Assembly (NCBI RefSeq): GCF_028769735.1
Contig: NC_088177.1
Coordinates: 25,700,099 to 25,764,098 of the forward strand
Length of the DNA stretch: 64,000 bases
Direction: 5' to 3'
DNA from: Zonotrichia leucophrys gambelii
Lineage: Eukaryota > Chordata > Aves > Passeriformes > Passerellidae
Numbering within the stretch: the stretch's first letter is position 1; each line of letters begins with the position of its first letter. This document shows positions 1 to 40,620 of this stretch, piece after piece. The notes beneath the pieces were generated by a model. It saw only the letters and a list, made by a program, of their open reading frames with translations. It searched no databases and was not told the DNA's origin. A program made the translations under genes and the position numbers.

Positions 1-182
1 ATACAAAACCCATTATTTTTCACACTGTTCTTTAAGCAGCTAAAGGTTGCACTGATAAAAGTAATAGAATCTGATTTAAAATTCTGTGTAGAGACGAGCT
101 GTAGAGTGTAGTGTGTACTTTGAGTAGATGTATAATGTATTTTGAGAAGATTGACTCATTGGGGTGCCTGTGTGCTCTGCAG
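1..182 (+). other. TLK1 intron (3' end only)
   Basis: Intronic sequence upstream of the first visible exon, ending in a CTCTGCAG acceptor. The preceding exon lies left of the window. Nothing else recognised. Confidence 0.7.
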
Positions 183-29857
<29,675 letters not shown>

Positions 29858-30028
29858 AATTTCTCCAGCTGAGGAATGGGATGATACCTTTGTTTAGTTT
29901 TCAGATGCAGACTTGAGCTTGAAAGCATTTGAGTGTTTTTACACAGGACAAGTTTGATAACTGTGTTTTCAGACTGAAGTCCTCCTACATAGTGTCATTT
30001 GTATGATTGGAGTGGATCATGGACTGTG

Positions 30029-30034
30029 AATAAA
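30029..30034 (+). terminator. TLK1: Possible proximal polyadenylation signal of TLK1
   Basis: AATAAA 172 nt after the stop codon. If used, it would give a short 3' UTR lacking both Pumilio-type motifs. There is no clear GT-rich element downstream, so usage is uncertain. Confidence 0.35.
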
Positions 30035-30158
30035 TGTGCCCTTCTGAGAAACACCGTTAAACATTGAAGGATGAAGGATGACACTTCCTGTTACAAACTA
30101 ACAGGTATACTGTGTTTAAGACTGAAGAAAAGGTTTTTAGTTTTTTTCTGGGGAACAT

Positions 30159-30166
30159 TGTAAATA
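30159..30166 (+). promoter_or_regulatory. Pumilio response element in TLK1 3' UTR (first)
   Basis: TGTAAATA matches the PUF-family consensus UGUANAUA exactly, on the transcript strand of the 3' UTR. Confidence 0.5.
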
Positions 30167-31340
30167 ATCTTTTTAATACTTTAAAGTACATTTGGTGGAT
30201 ACTGGAAAGTTCTAACATGAAGGGTAGTTTTTCATTATTTAAATAAAAAAGGGTAGTGAGCAAATTTGAAAACACAGGAAAAAATTTGTGCCTGGTTATG
30301 AAGTAAATGAACTGCCATCTTTCCAAGACATTGATCTTTCAAAACCAAAGTAAGGAATGTGAGATGGTGAAAGATAATGTTTAACATCAGATTTTTCAAA
30401 TAAAATTAGAGTATTTTGTTTGGCTACTCAGGCTTGTACCTCCAAAAATGTTGTGGTGTTCCACTGAATTTAGATTGGAAGGGTGATATGGAATTCCTGG
30501 TACTTACTTCTCAAATAGATTGCTAATTTTGAAATCCATTCGGTTTTTTTTAAATACTATACTTGCTGTGGTATTGAAACTTGAGAAACCTTCCAGGCTT
30601 CTAATAAAAGCAAGCAACAGTATGAAACCAAATGCAAACAGGTCATGTATAATGTTCTATGCAGGAATAATGATAAATTCCCTTCTAGCTCTACTGTAAA
30701 TTGTTGTACAGATGTCACATTTTCAGTTAAATTTCAGCAACTTATTCCTGTACAAATGTTTAAAGTATGGCTTTTTCTAATTGGATATTGTATTTTTTTT
30801 AAGTCTCCCTCAAGGCGCTTTTAATTGCTGCTAAATGACGTTGCTTTTACTTTTACAAGAGTCAAATGACCTCCTTCAGGTGCGAGTCAACTGTATGAGA
30901 GATGGAGCAGAGGCAATCGTTATCAATCAAGGCATGTACAGCGATCTGTGTTGGCAATTTACAGTACAGTTCCTTCAGTCCGTTCGCTGCGTTCTCCTCC
31001 TGCAGAGCGCATCAATAATAGGTGTAGAAGTTGCTCATGGTTATTCTCTATTTCTGGAAGTTCCTATCAACAAGGAAATGTTTCTTGTGGCTTGTACAGA
31101 TATTTTAAAATGTGAAACATTTTCTAACTGCCTTGTATGGTAGAAACTTATTTTTCAGAACAGTGTATCTCTCTCCTGTTCACTATTCTTTTTACTATCC
31201 CATTCTTGATGCTGAATACCTATATGTAATTTTGTCCATGTTGCAGAAAGAGGAGGCTGTATTACCACAGGTTTTCATTTAGTATTGTACAGTTAAACTG
31301 TTGCTCTTGTTTCTGATGTTGCAAGCCATTTTGTTTTCAT

Positions 31341-31348
31341 TGTATATA
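31341..31348 (+). promoter_or_regulatory. Pumilio response element in TLK1 3' UTR (second)
   Basis: TGTATATA matches UGUANAUA exactly, 70 nt before the distal AATAAA, so it would be present only on the longest 3' UTR form. Confidence 0.5.
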
Positions 31349-31410
31349 AAGAAATGTTAACTGTCTCTTTAAAATGCTGCTGAAATTGTAGAGAATGTAG
31401 CCAAAACAGT

Positions 31411-31416
31411 AATAAA
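31411..31416 (+). terminator. TLK1: Probable distal polyadenylation signal of TLK1
   Basis: An AATAAA hexamer about 1.55 kb after the stop, followed within 30-45 nt by a T/GT-rich stretch typical of a cleavage-stimulation downstream element. Confidence 0.6.
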
Positions 31417-31440
31417 CAACAGGCAGTTGAAATTTCAAGG

Positions 31441-31990
31441 TTTTCATTGTGTGCTTTTACATTTCAGCATAGTGCAAATCACATAACCATATCAGTGAGC
31501 AACACAAAAATACTTAAATCAAACTCTTCTTAATTACAAACAAAAGGCCAATAATACAATAATTAATTTAAGTAACATTGGAGGTGAAAGGGGAAGATTC
31601 ATGAAACTTAAAACATCTGTCATGATGAGGTAATCAAAATTTCATTTGATTGAATGGACTGCGCAGTTACAACTTGTAAGTATTTCAGTGGTTCTTTTTA
31701 AAATATTGAGCTGAGGGATAACATTAGCTCATAGAGTTATTAGAAAATTAGATTCAAACAGAATACTGCGACTCCATCCTTTCCACTCTCTACAGCACAA
31801 GGCTGAGTGCAGAGTTCAAGGAAAATGTGCTGTAGCTGTAAGTTCACGTTAAATTTCATTCCTTTTATTATGCCTGTTGGTAACTGAAATAGAATTGGAT
31901 TCTATTGTGAAAATACGTTGGATAGTAGAAGCTGTGTTTTTATTTTGTGAAGGCTGGTCAATATTTTGACTTTCTGAGAAGTGCTTTTGA
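31441..31990. other. Intergenic, AT-rich, no gene recognised
   Basis: Downstream flank of TLK1. Ordinary AT-rich sequence with no identifiable repeat, RNA gene or exon. Confidence 0.7.
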
Positions 31991-33060
31991 GGCTCGCTGG
32001 AAGTCGGGAAATGCACGGTGGCAGTGCGGGCGCCGGAACAGCGCGGCCCGGGGAGCTCCGCGCCGCTGCCACCCGAGTGGCAGCCTGAGCAGGTGACTGC
32101 GTGTTTTAACATCAGCAACCCCGAAAAGGAAAGCACGTTTTGGTATTTAAAGCATCCTACGTGTTCGTGCTCCAGCTTTGATGTCCTCCGGATTGTAGGA
32201 AAACCACAGGTCTGAGGCGGGGCCACCAGCCTGGCCAGGCAGGACACCAGGACAGGGCACATCCAGCCTGGGGAGGGAATGCAGGTCCCCAGCAGCGTTG
32301 CTGCTTCAGCCGAGCCCTGAATTCCGGCCGGGCTGGAGCTGGAGCTGGGGCTGGGGGAGGAACTTCTGCTGTGGGGCAGAGGGGCTGGGGCTGGAGCTGC
32401 TGCAGTGGGGCAGAGGGGCTGGGGCTGCTGCTGTGGGCCAGGGGAGCTGCGGCCCGCGGGGCCTGGGCCGGGCGGGTGCAGCACCGCCCCCGCAGCCGTT
32501 GTGTGGGAGGAGCGGTTCGGCAACGGAGTGGAGTTGCCAGCAAGGTGAGAAGTGGTTTTTTGTCTTTTATTATTCTTCAAAGAGCGCTGAGAACTTGGAG
32601 CTCTTCTCCAGAAGTGGGATATTGCATTGGGAAGGGAGACTGGAGAGCCTGGCCTGGCGGGGTAGGGACCTGGGCTGTGTATCAGGACAAGGGAGCCTCA
32701 AAATTTGGAGCCAGTGTGGTTAGAGAGTATCCTAATATCCATGTCTAAAATACTTGAGTCTCACAATTGCTATTGCATTTTTAAAAACTCTCTTTTCTCT
32801 GTATCAGCTACAGCCATAGTGAGGGCTCTGGTTTGGTAGCTGAGGGGCGCCGGCAGCAGGGCCTGCCCAGCCCCGCGCTCCTGAGCCAGCCAGCCCAGCG
32901 TGTCCATCTGCCGCCACAGCACAGGCGCCCGGGCACTGCCGGGGCTCCAGGGGGCAAATACCCTTCCTGAGGCCGGGACCGTTCCTCCAGGCAGCCATGG
33001 CAGCCATGGACTGTAGAGCTGAGGACTGTGTTGCCTCTGTAGGAAAGGTAAGACTGCATA
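31990..33060. other. Intergenic GC/CpG-rich patch, possible CpG island
   Basis: CG-dense sequence at about 32000-32540 and again at 32840-33010, sharply different from the AT-rich flanks. It contains a GCTGGGG/GGGGCAGAG-type low-complexity stretch (32330-32450) and donor-like CAAG|GTGAGA at 32544 and AAAG|GTAAGA at about 33048 on the + strand. Several overlapping open frames of 125-243 codons exist in different frames, as expected from GC-rich composition; none is recognisable. It could be a promoter or first exon of a non-coding transcript, or a GC-rich degenerate repeat. Confidence 0.5.
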
Positions 33061-34497
33061 TTTTTCAGAGAAATAATGAATGATCCAGAAATCTCACGTC
33101 TTTCTGATCACAGATTGGTGAAAGGAGTCCAGTGAGATCCACAGAGCTCCCCAAGTCACCATCCTGGGGGTCTGTCTGGCGTTACCTGCCACCTGAGACT
33201 AGTGTGTTTCTAAGCACCCCTTCCACAAACAAAGCAGGTTTTACTCAGTGCTTCAAGCTTCCTAGGTAAGGATCCCTGAGTTTGGCTCAAGTTTACTCAT
33301 ATCCTGACAAATTTGTCCACCTTATTCTTAAAGATGCCTCTCAGTGATGGCTGCATTACTTATCTAAGTAATCTATTCTAGTTTTTCCTAGCATCCTGTC
33401 TTTTTTACTGCTCTTTAAGCCTAATATTTCCAGTCCTGGACACTGTGGCACAAAAACCAGTTTCCTGCCATGTATAGTATATGAGCTTTGTTTTCTATAC
33501 AGTGACCATATATTTAATTTTGAACTTCATGTGTATTTTTGAAATTAGGATTATTGTCCTCTGAATAAGTGAGGTTCTTGCAGAATAATTTCAGATATTC
33601 AGCTCCTAACAGAATGTTTGAGAAACTTGCTGTTGGAGAAATTTGATTTTTCTTCTTCGCTGGAAGAAATCAAGTCACCTTGCAATCTTTTCACTGTGCT
33701 ATGTTTCCCAAGCCAGTAAAATTCTGTGTGTAAATCAAGGAAAAATGCTTTCCCTAGAAATCTCATTTTGTATCTAGTGTCTCGAGAGCTAATTGGGTAT
33801 CATTAAGAAATTACAGGATGTTTAAATTTCAGAATCCCCTTCTACAAATCTATGGGTATCTTTTTCTCTGCACCATTCAAACACAGCCAGGGACCTCCTC
33901 TCTAAAGAGTGGAGGAGATCAAAGCCACATTTGCCGTGTCCTTAGAAAATGTTTACTTGCTCTTGAATGAAAGCTATGCTACGGTATTGAGCAGAGCACA
34001 GCTCTGCAGACCAATGGAACAAGAGTTTCCTGGGAAGAGAATGCCATGGCTTCAGCCCCATGCTCCTGTTTCTGTAGTTTTGCAGTTGTACTTACAGTGT
34101 AAAAACCAAGCAGTCCCTGGACATCACCCTCGTGTCTGCTGTTACTCTTGGGAAACCTGTTTGCTCATATGCAAAGTTTGAATCATTTTGCAGGTGGCCT
34201 GGGGTTGTGGCTTCCTGTTATTTGTAGTATTGGTGTCCAGGGGAGTTTTGCAATTCCTCCCTTCTCCAAAACTGGAAGGACAATCCTTAGCAGATTATTG
34301 TTCTCAGTAAGGTCTGGGAGCAGCCATAGCTCAAAGAGGCATAAGCACTCTCCAGTGTTTCAGTGCCTAGAAGGACCTGACAGCACCTTACTGAATCAAT
34401 AGAATATTTTTGATGTTGGAATACTGAAATATTTTTAGTTCAGGACAGAAGACATGTTCAAACCAGCTTCTTCTAAATGTTGTTCAGTAATAGAGAA
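33061..34497. other. Intergenic, no gene recognised
   Basis: Mixed-composition DNA with only short open frames. No repeat family identified. Confidence 0.65.
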
Positions 34498-35169
34498 CTA
34501 TGATAATTTGTAGTTGATGTTGAGAGGTCCAAGAGTTGTTAAAATGCAAGACAAAGACGGGAGAGAGGGCTGCTTGTGTTTTGTGTCTGAACTTGTTGGG
34601 ACACTCATGGGTTTAGCAGGCCTGGAAGGCGTGGAATGAAAGCTGGAAAAGGGAGCTGATTGTCCGTTAGCTTTGTCAAAATCTTGGAGGGAAAGAGCAT
34701 CAAGAACTGCTTTGCTCTGTGTATTTGTGAGCAGATCCAGTAGATCTTCACTTGCCTTCAATAGTAGAACAGCAATTTCCACTAAAACTGAGAGAAGTAG
34801 CAAAGACTCAGAGAAGCAGAACACGCCCCCTGTTCCCAGAATTCTGCCATCTACCTCCTCTGCCCTTGGGCTGAGCACGGCAGAGGAGCAGGACTTGCCA
34901 AACAGTCGCACACACGGGGCTGACCTAGGAGATGGTGCAGCTTCTTTCATTCCCCTAGATCTGTCCCTATAAAAAGCCACACGAAGAGCTGTTGCACAGC
35001 TTTGTATATTTGCATAATGTACAACTTCCTTCACCCTAACTACCACACAAACTGTTTCAGGCTTGCAGCTGTGGCTCATTGGCCGCTGGCTGAGCTCTCC
35101 TCGCTGATTTGAGCACTGCAGTACCTTCCCTGCATGCCCTTCTATTGCAAAGACAAGTAAGTAACCCAT
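34498..35169 (-). other. Unrecognised 223-codon open reading frame
   Basis: ATG-to-stop frame of 223 codons on the - strand in the intergenic region. I recognise no family. Visible: a leucine/valine-rich hydrophobic stretch at about residues 122-147 and a Ser/Pro-rich C-terminal third. A 99-codon frame overlaps it on the opposite strand, so openness may partly be chance. No clear promoter, Kozak context or poly(A) signal ties it to a transcript. It may be a random frame, a retrocopy remnant or part of an exon of an unannotated transcript. Listed as an open frame, not as a supported gene. Confidence 0.2.
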
Positions 35170-38100
35170 TGGCTGGCAAACTGCATTTGCCCATAGTGGA
35201 TTTGGAGCATCTTTTCCATTGGTTAAATGTTAATTCATATACATTTATATGATACCACAAAATCCTCATGCTGCTTCTAGGGTTACATAAGAATGTATCA
35301 GGAGCTGAGCTGAGCTCTTAAATTGTCTTAGAGCTGTCAGGTTAGTTTTATTACTGAGCCCAAACTAATTCCAATCTAAAAAATTACCATATCCTAAAGG
35401 TTACTGTCCCATCACCCAACTGACAAAACCTTCACACATAAAATTAGAAGAATAACTCCTGTGTCATCCTTTATCATCTGTCAGGATTCCTGTGTTTTTA
35501 ATGACCCTCATCCTTTTCCACTCAAATTAATACTTTCATATATTGATAGAATGAAAATGATAATATGCAGGTAGTACATTCAACAAGGTGTGGTTCTAAT
35601 GGTGAAAACTGTAGAGACTGGTGGTTTTTCTCCTTATCTCAGGGGCAAGGCAGCTCTCTCTTTTGGCTGGGTTACCCCTCACCCAGGCCCAGCGCCAGCC
35701 CAGGCTGCAGGCACTGGGAAGTGGGAGTGAGCGCTGGGGCCATGGGGAGCAATGACAGCATCTGAGCTTGCTGCAGGACAGCCCTTCCCTGGCACGTCAG
35801 GCCGTGCTCCCCAGGCCCTGCAGGAGGAAGGGCGTCCCCAGAGGCAGCCCTGCCCCCAGGCTGGGCTCTGCTCTCTGCCTCTCCCGGCTCTCCCTCATGA
35901 GGAGCACCTCTCCTACGGGGATGCTTGGCTGGCTGTCCTACCAGTAGTCTCAGATTTTCAGTGTGTGGACATCTTGCTGGAAATGCACAGATGATTTTCT
36001 TCTCTGGGCATGAGAGTCCAACCAAAATTTCCAAGAAACAACAATAATCACAGCAGCTACCACAGAGATTTAGGTGCTTACCAGCATATAAGCCCTCAGT
36101 GCCATTTCTGCCTGATTGTCTCCAGAGGGTAGGAGTTATGAAAACCCACCATCATTTTTACTCATTCCTTGACTAAACTAATGCAGGAAGAACCTGATGT
36201 TCTAATTATTCCATATCCCAGGGTTACTAAAGTGTAGTTCCTCTACATGCTGCACAAATTCAAGCATCTGAAGCTCTAATCTAATACTGCATCTATGTTC
36301 ATTATCCTTTGGACACACAAATCTGAGGTGACACTGAGCATCAAATGCCTTTGCACTCTGTGACTGAGCGATGACATCTGTTCTTAGCAGACACATGCCA
36401 GTTGAGGATGCAAGTGTAAAATGCTTTCACAAGTGCAATAAACTTTAGTTTTGAGGGCAGTAAAATTCTCACTCAATAGTTTTTATATGTGGATTGATTA
36501 ATTAATAGTATTTCTGAGTAAAACAAAACCACTGATAAAGGATTTAGCAAATACTAAGGTCATGGTAGAGAGCATGTCTGCACTCTGCGCTTTTAGAAAT
36601 GCTGATGATGTTTTCAAATCCTTGTCTTTTTAGATGCAGCTTCTTAACTGAATTTTTAACCAGACCTAGAAGGAAAACAGATGTTTGCATCTTTCTCCCT
36701 GCCCCATTCCTTCCTTTCAGAATAGCTGGTGCAGAAGTGCTTGTTTAAACCCCACCTTTCTCAAGCAGAGGACATCCTCATTGGCATTTTGGACAGTTAC
36801 TCTGCACATGGACTAAGAAAAGGCTTCTTCTCAGTGAGCAGAGATTTGTCTCTGGGGGCATTTTTTTCATGGAGTGGGGTAGTGGGTCTCCTCTCTTTCT
36901 CAGCTGAACCCCTGGGTAGAAGTCACAGATTACTGTAGTTTATTGTGGGAGTGGGAAGCTTCTGGAGCTGTGTTGTGGCTTGTGTGACAGCACCTTTGAT
37001 GTGTTTGCTGTGGGAGTTGAGAACTTACTGAACTGTACAAAATGAAGGGCTTGTGTAGCCAACACATTTGTGGAAGCCTATTGCGAGAATTTGAGGGTTT
37101 GTTAGCCAACACCTTTTCAGTCTGAACAGTGATCTGGTTGCTCCAGTTATGGCAACTGTACAATAAAAGCATAAATGTTCGTGACACCTGGTCTGGTGCC
37201 TTTGTTCAGGATAATGAACATCATGATAGGTCCCAACAAGAAGCATATGGAAAATATGCAGCCTCTGCTTTGTTAGGAGTATAGAAACCCATAGCAGGCA
37301 CTCTCTCCACTTGTACACACAGACCCAGCACAGGAAGCTGAGAAGTCACTTGAGACCTCTGGGCTCTCACAGCACTGCAAATATAAAACATAAGCCATTG
37401 CTTAACCAACATTTCTCACTTGTAAGGGATGAAGCATCAGCATCTTTTCTATTTATGACTCAAGCGGACAGGTCCTTAAAACTGTTGATCTCATAGGAGA
37501 GAGGAGTATTAGATGTGAAGAGGATTACAACAGGGGAAGCAAACACTTGCCCTTGTGAATTTGTATGAACTATATTTAGAATTTAAATCCAAGCATAATT
37601 AAACAGTGCTAATGAGACAGAGGGACTTATCTTCATTTGGTGTATAATTGGTATCACTGATTTCCTCATTCATTTTTTCCTAGTTTTAAAGCCTTCTTGT
37701 TCCAGTGAGATTAGATGGTAAAAGCTACCCTGCAGAGAGAAAGTATGTGGCCTGGAGCTAAAATTCAGTTGGAAGCCTTTTAAAAGATGCTGCTTTCTTG
37801 ATAGCATCAATAACTGACAGCAAAGACACCTGTGAACATGCAGCCAACAGTCAAGCAAGGCAAGCTTTGTGCAGTGTACCCTTGAAAAATGCACACATTT
37901 TACAAGGACCATAATGGGGAGGAAAAGTTCACCCTTTCCAGTGAGGGAAACAAAATATAGTAAGAGTTTTAATAGTTGTAGGTATATAATGCACCTCTAT
38001 TAACTGAAGTTTGAATTGCTTCTCAATAATATGCTCCAACTCATGCAGGAATGTGAAGTTTGCATAGGAACTTTTGGTGACAATTTGTGGTGGGCACACT

Positions 38101-40020
38101 GCAGCAGGTTTGGGTGGAAGATGGTAATGGTCTTGCCCAACTTAAGTAGCTCTGATCCCATAACCAGAACAGCAGCTTCTGTTTCAGCTCTGTGCCAATA
38201 GCTGATTATATTTCTGAGCAAAGGACAACAGCTACCTGCAGCTGCAGGAGCTCGACTTTTTTTTTTTTTAGCTAGTCAAAGCCAGTAAAGAAGTGTGCAA
38301 TAGACAAAGTCAGGTTACTAAAGTTCCATTTTTGCTTTTCAGTTTTGTCTTTGGTTAGATTCAAGCTCCTTTTAATTATGCCTCAAATGGATACCAATTT
38401 TTTTGAGGGTTTAAGCCACATCTGTTTTTTCAAACTGCAGCAAAATCAGCTGTTTCCTGAGGGGTTGCACAACAATGACCATGCCTGTACATTTCAGTGC
38501 TGCCATGCATGCCAGGGTGCTTGTGTTTACTGGCTGACAGGGGTGCTCAGGAGCATGAGACCTTGCTGTGCATCACATCCTAGTGGGAGTGCTTGCAGCC
38601 AGCTGGAATCTGTTCTCAGATTCTTCAAACCCTCCTCCCTCCAAAGTGGCCACCACTAACCAAATGCCTGTCCCCCCACGGAGCCAAACGAGTTCAAAGA
38701 GGAGCACTACAGTGTCTGTGAGTAAGCTCTGCTGGATAGGAAGAGGATAGAGTGAGAAGAATCCCACAAAAACAACAAATGTTTTTCATCATAGTCCAGT
38801 AATTCAGCACAGACTTATCCTTTGGGTTGCTGAACCCAAGACTTTGTTTTGTCCTTTTCTGGAAGGGGATTTGAACACTTCCCTGCTAAGACTGCTATGC
38901 AAATTAATCTAAGACATAGGAATTGTTACGAACATTTGGTCTCAATTTCCCTTTGCTCAGTTTTGTGGGACCACTCTGACTATGTCACCCTCTTAAATAC
39001 CCCTCTCTCATTTGGAGACTGTCTTTTTTGACTACTTAGTGCCCTGTTTGCTGTTCCATAAGGTGAGATTTGCAGCTGTACTTCCTGTTCATCATTGCCT
39101 AGCCAGGCTATTCAGTCAGCCCTCTGGCTACTACCTGGCAGTCAGTAATACTGGGTTTAATTTTCCAGGGGAACACATCATTTTAGGAGTTGTTCTGCAC
39201 CCCAAAAATACCTTCATCTGCTTATATATTGCACAGAATGGCATGTCTGCTCTTGCTGGTTTTTCACCGTGACAGTCCAAGTGTTCAAGCTCTTCATGCT
39301 GCCTTGTGGTTGAACAGCATTGAGAAAACACCATTGGTAACCAGAGAGCACCAGCAAGTACAGCTGCTCCACTTGTGAGCAGTCCACAGCCACTTGTCCA
39401 CTGGCTCCTGCTGAAAAGATGCCCTTTTTCTTTCTCACTGAGCTGTGAAACAGAGGTCCTGACTTTCTACAGCCATGAAAAATCCCATGACTCTCCAAGT
39501 GTCAGAGACTGGAGACTTAAAAAAATTGATGTCATATCACTGCTTTCTGCTGCCTTAACAATTATATTCCTTCTGAACCATCTTAGCCTAACTGCTGGGG
39601 AGTCCCACTGTCAGGATTAAACAGATGTTTTATTTCCTGCTAAAGGTGGGTGAAATAATAATCACCAGCTCTGCTTCATTGGCCACCATGTGGTCTGGAA
39701 AGGCACCATATGCCCAGCTCACAGACTGGTGCAGACAGGAGGCTTGGGGGCATTATTTATTATTTGCCTAATCAATTTAAATACTGTATTTCTTTCAGAA
39801 AGCACATTTCTAGTCTTTATAAGGAGATATGTACAGGACTCATCAAGCAGCCTTCCCTATTGAAGTGCATCTTCTGTTTAAACAGCCAGTATTCTGCTTG
39901 CACAGCATATGGGGCTAGAAGCAAAGACCTTGCCCTTGGAGCTGCACTGTGCTCATGAGCTTTGCTCATCACAATCAGTTGGAAAGGTTGTTGAAGTGCA
40001 ATCCCAATAACAACAATTTG
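35170..40020. other. Intergenic, no gene recognised
   Basis: A GC-richer stretch lies at about 35650-35940 and a T-run at about 38259-38270. Short open frames occur on both strands, none convincing. No repeat family or RNA gene recognised. Confidence 0.65.
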
Positions 40021-40620
40021 CATTTCATACTTTTGAAGAGCTCTCCTTGAAGGGAGTGTGGTGCCTCTCCTCCGGCACGCATAACGGTGTGGGCGGAGCA
40101 AGCTGCTTCCAGAGGCTGCCTTGCCTCTGGAAAGTGCTGCTGAGCCATCCCGGTGGCACCATGTGCTGTCTCAGGTGGCAGGCGTGGGCAGTGCCTCTCT
40201 CCACCCACTGACTTGGGATCCTCTCGCAGGCCAGCCCCATCTCCCACAGAAGCTGCAGGGCTCTGAGGTGAGCGCAGGCTGGGGCCGGATGGGTGGTGGG
40301 TGACCGGAGTGTGCAGGGCAGCACAGGCACTGGATGTGGGTGGCAACTGCTCTCTTGGGCGTTCCAAGGAGAAGCCGTTGAAAATGCATAGACACTCCTT
40401 GTACAAGGATAGTAAATGAGGAATCCCCTGCAAGAGGTGACAGCAGGACCCCTCTGCTCCGTGGAGTAGCCAAGCAGAGTGCCAGATGTAGTGATTAGTG
40501 AGAAGACAGTCATCTGCCTTCTGTCCTCTAACAACTCTCTTTCACCATCTCTTCCTATACGCCACAAGAAATCTCTCTGTGTTTTTGGCAACCCCTTGTT
40601 GCCTGTCTGAATCATATTAC
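40020..40620. other. Intergenic GC-richer patch with overlapping open frames
   Basis: Three - strand frames (196, 152 and 100 codons) overlap here in different registers. None resembles a known protein, and the overlap argues that composition keeps them open. No splice structure could be built. Confidence 0.5.

Larger units (their letters stand above)
29858..31440 (+). other. TLK1: TLK1 3' UTR
   Basis: The untranslated tail runs from the stop codon to a probable cleavage site near 31,435. AATAAA hexamers occur at 30029, 30399, 30603 and 31411. The last is followed by a TTTTCATTGTGTGCTTTT-type U/GU-rich element at about 31441, the best end-of-gene signature, so the proximal ones may be alternative sites. 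Pumilio-type motifs lie at 30159 and 31341. The 3' end is inferred, not observed. Confidence 0.75.

Noticed and set aside
31849..32748. Overlapping open frames of 125-243 codons on both strands
   Set aside because: They overlap in different frames within GC-rich, low-complexity sequence; Pro/Ala/Gly/Gln-rich translations reflect composition.
40025..40615. 196- and 152-codon - strand frames
   Set aside because: Two long frames overlap in different registers with no family resemblance, no splice structure and no codon signature that I can see.
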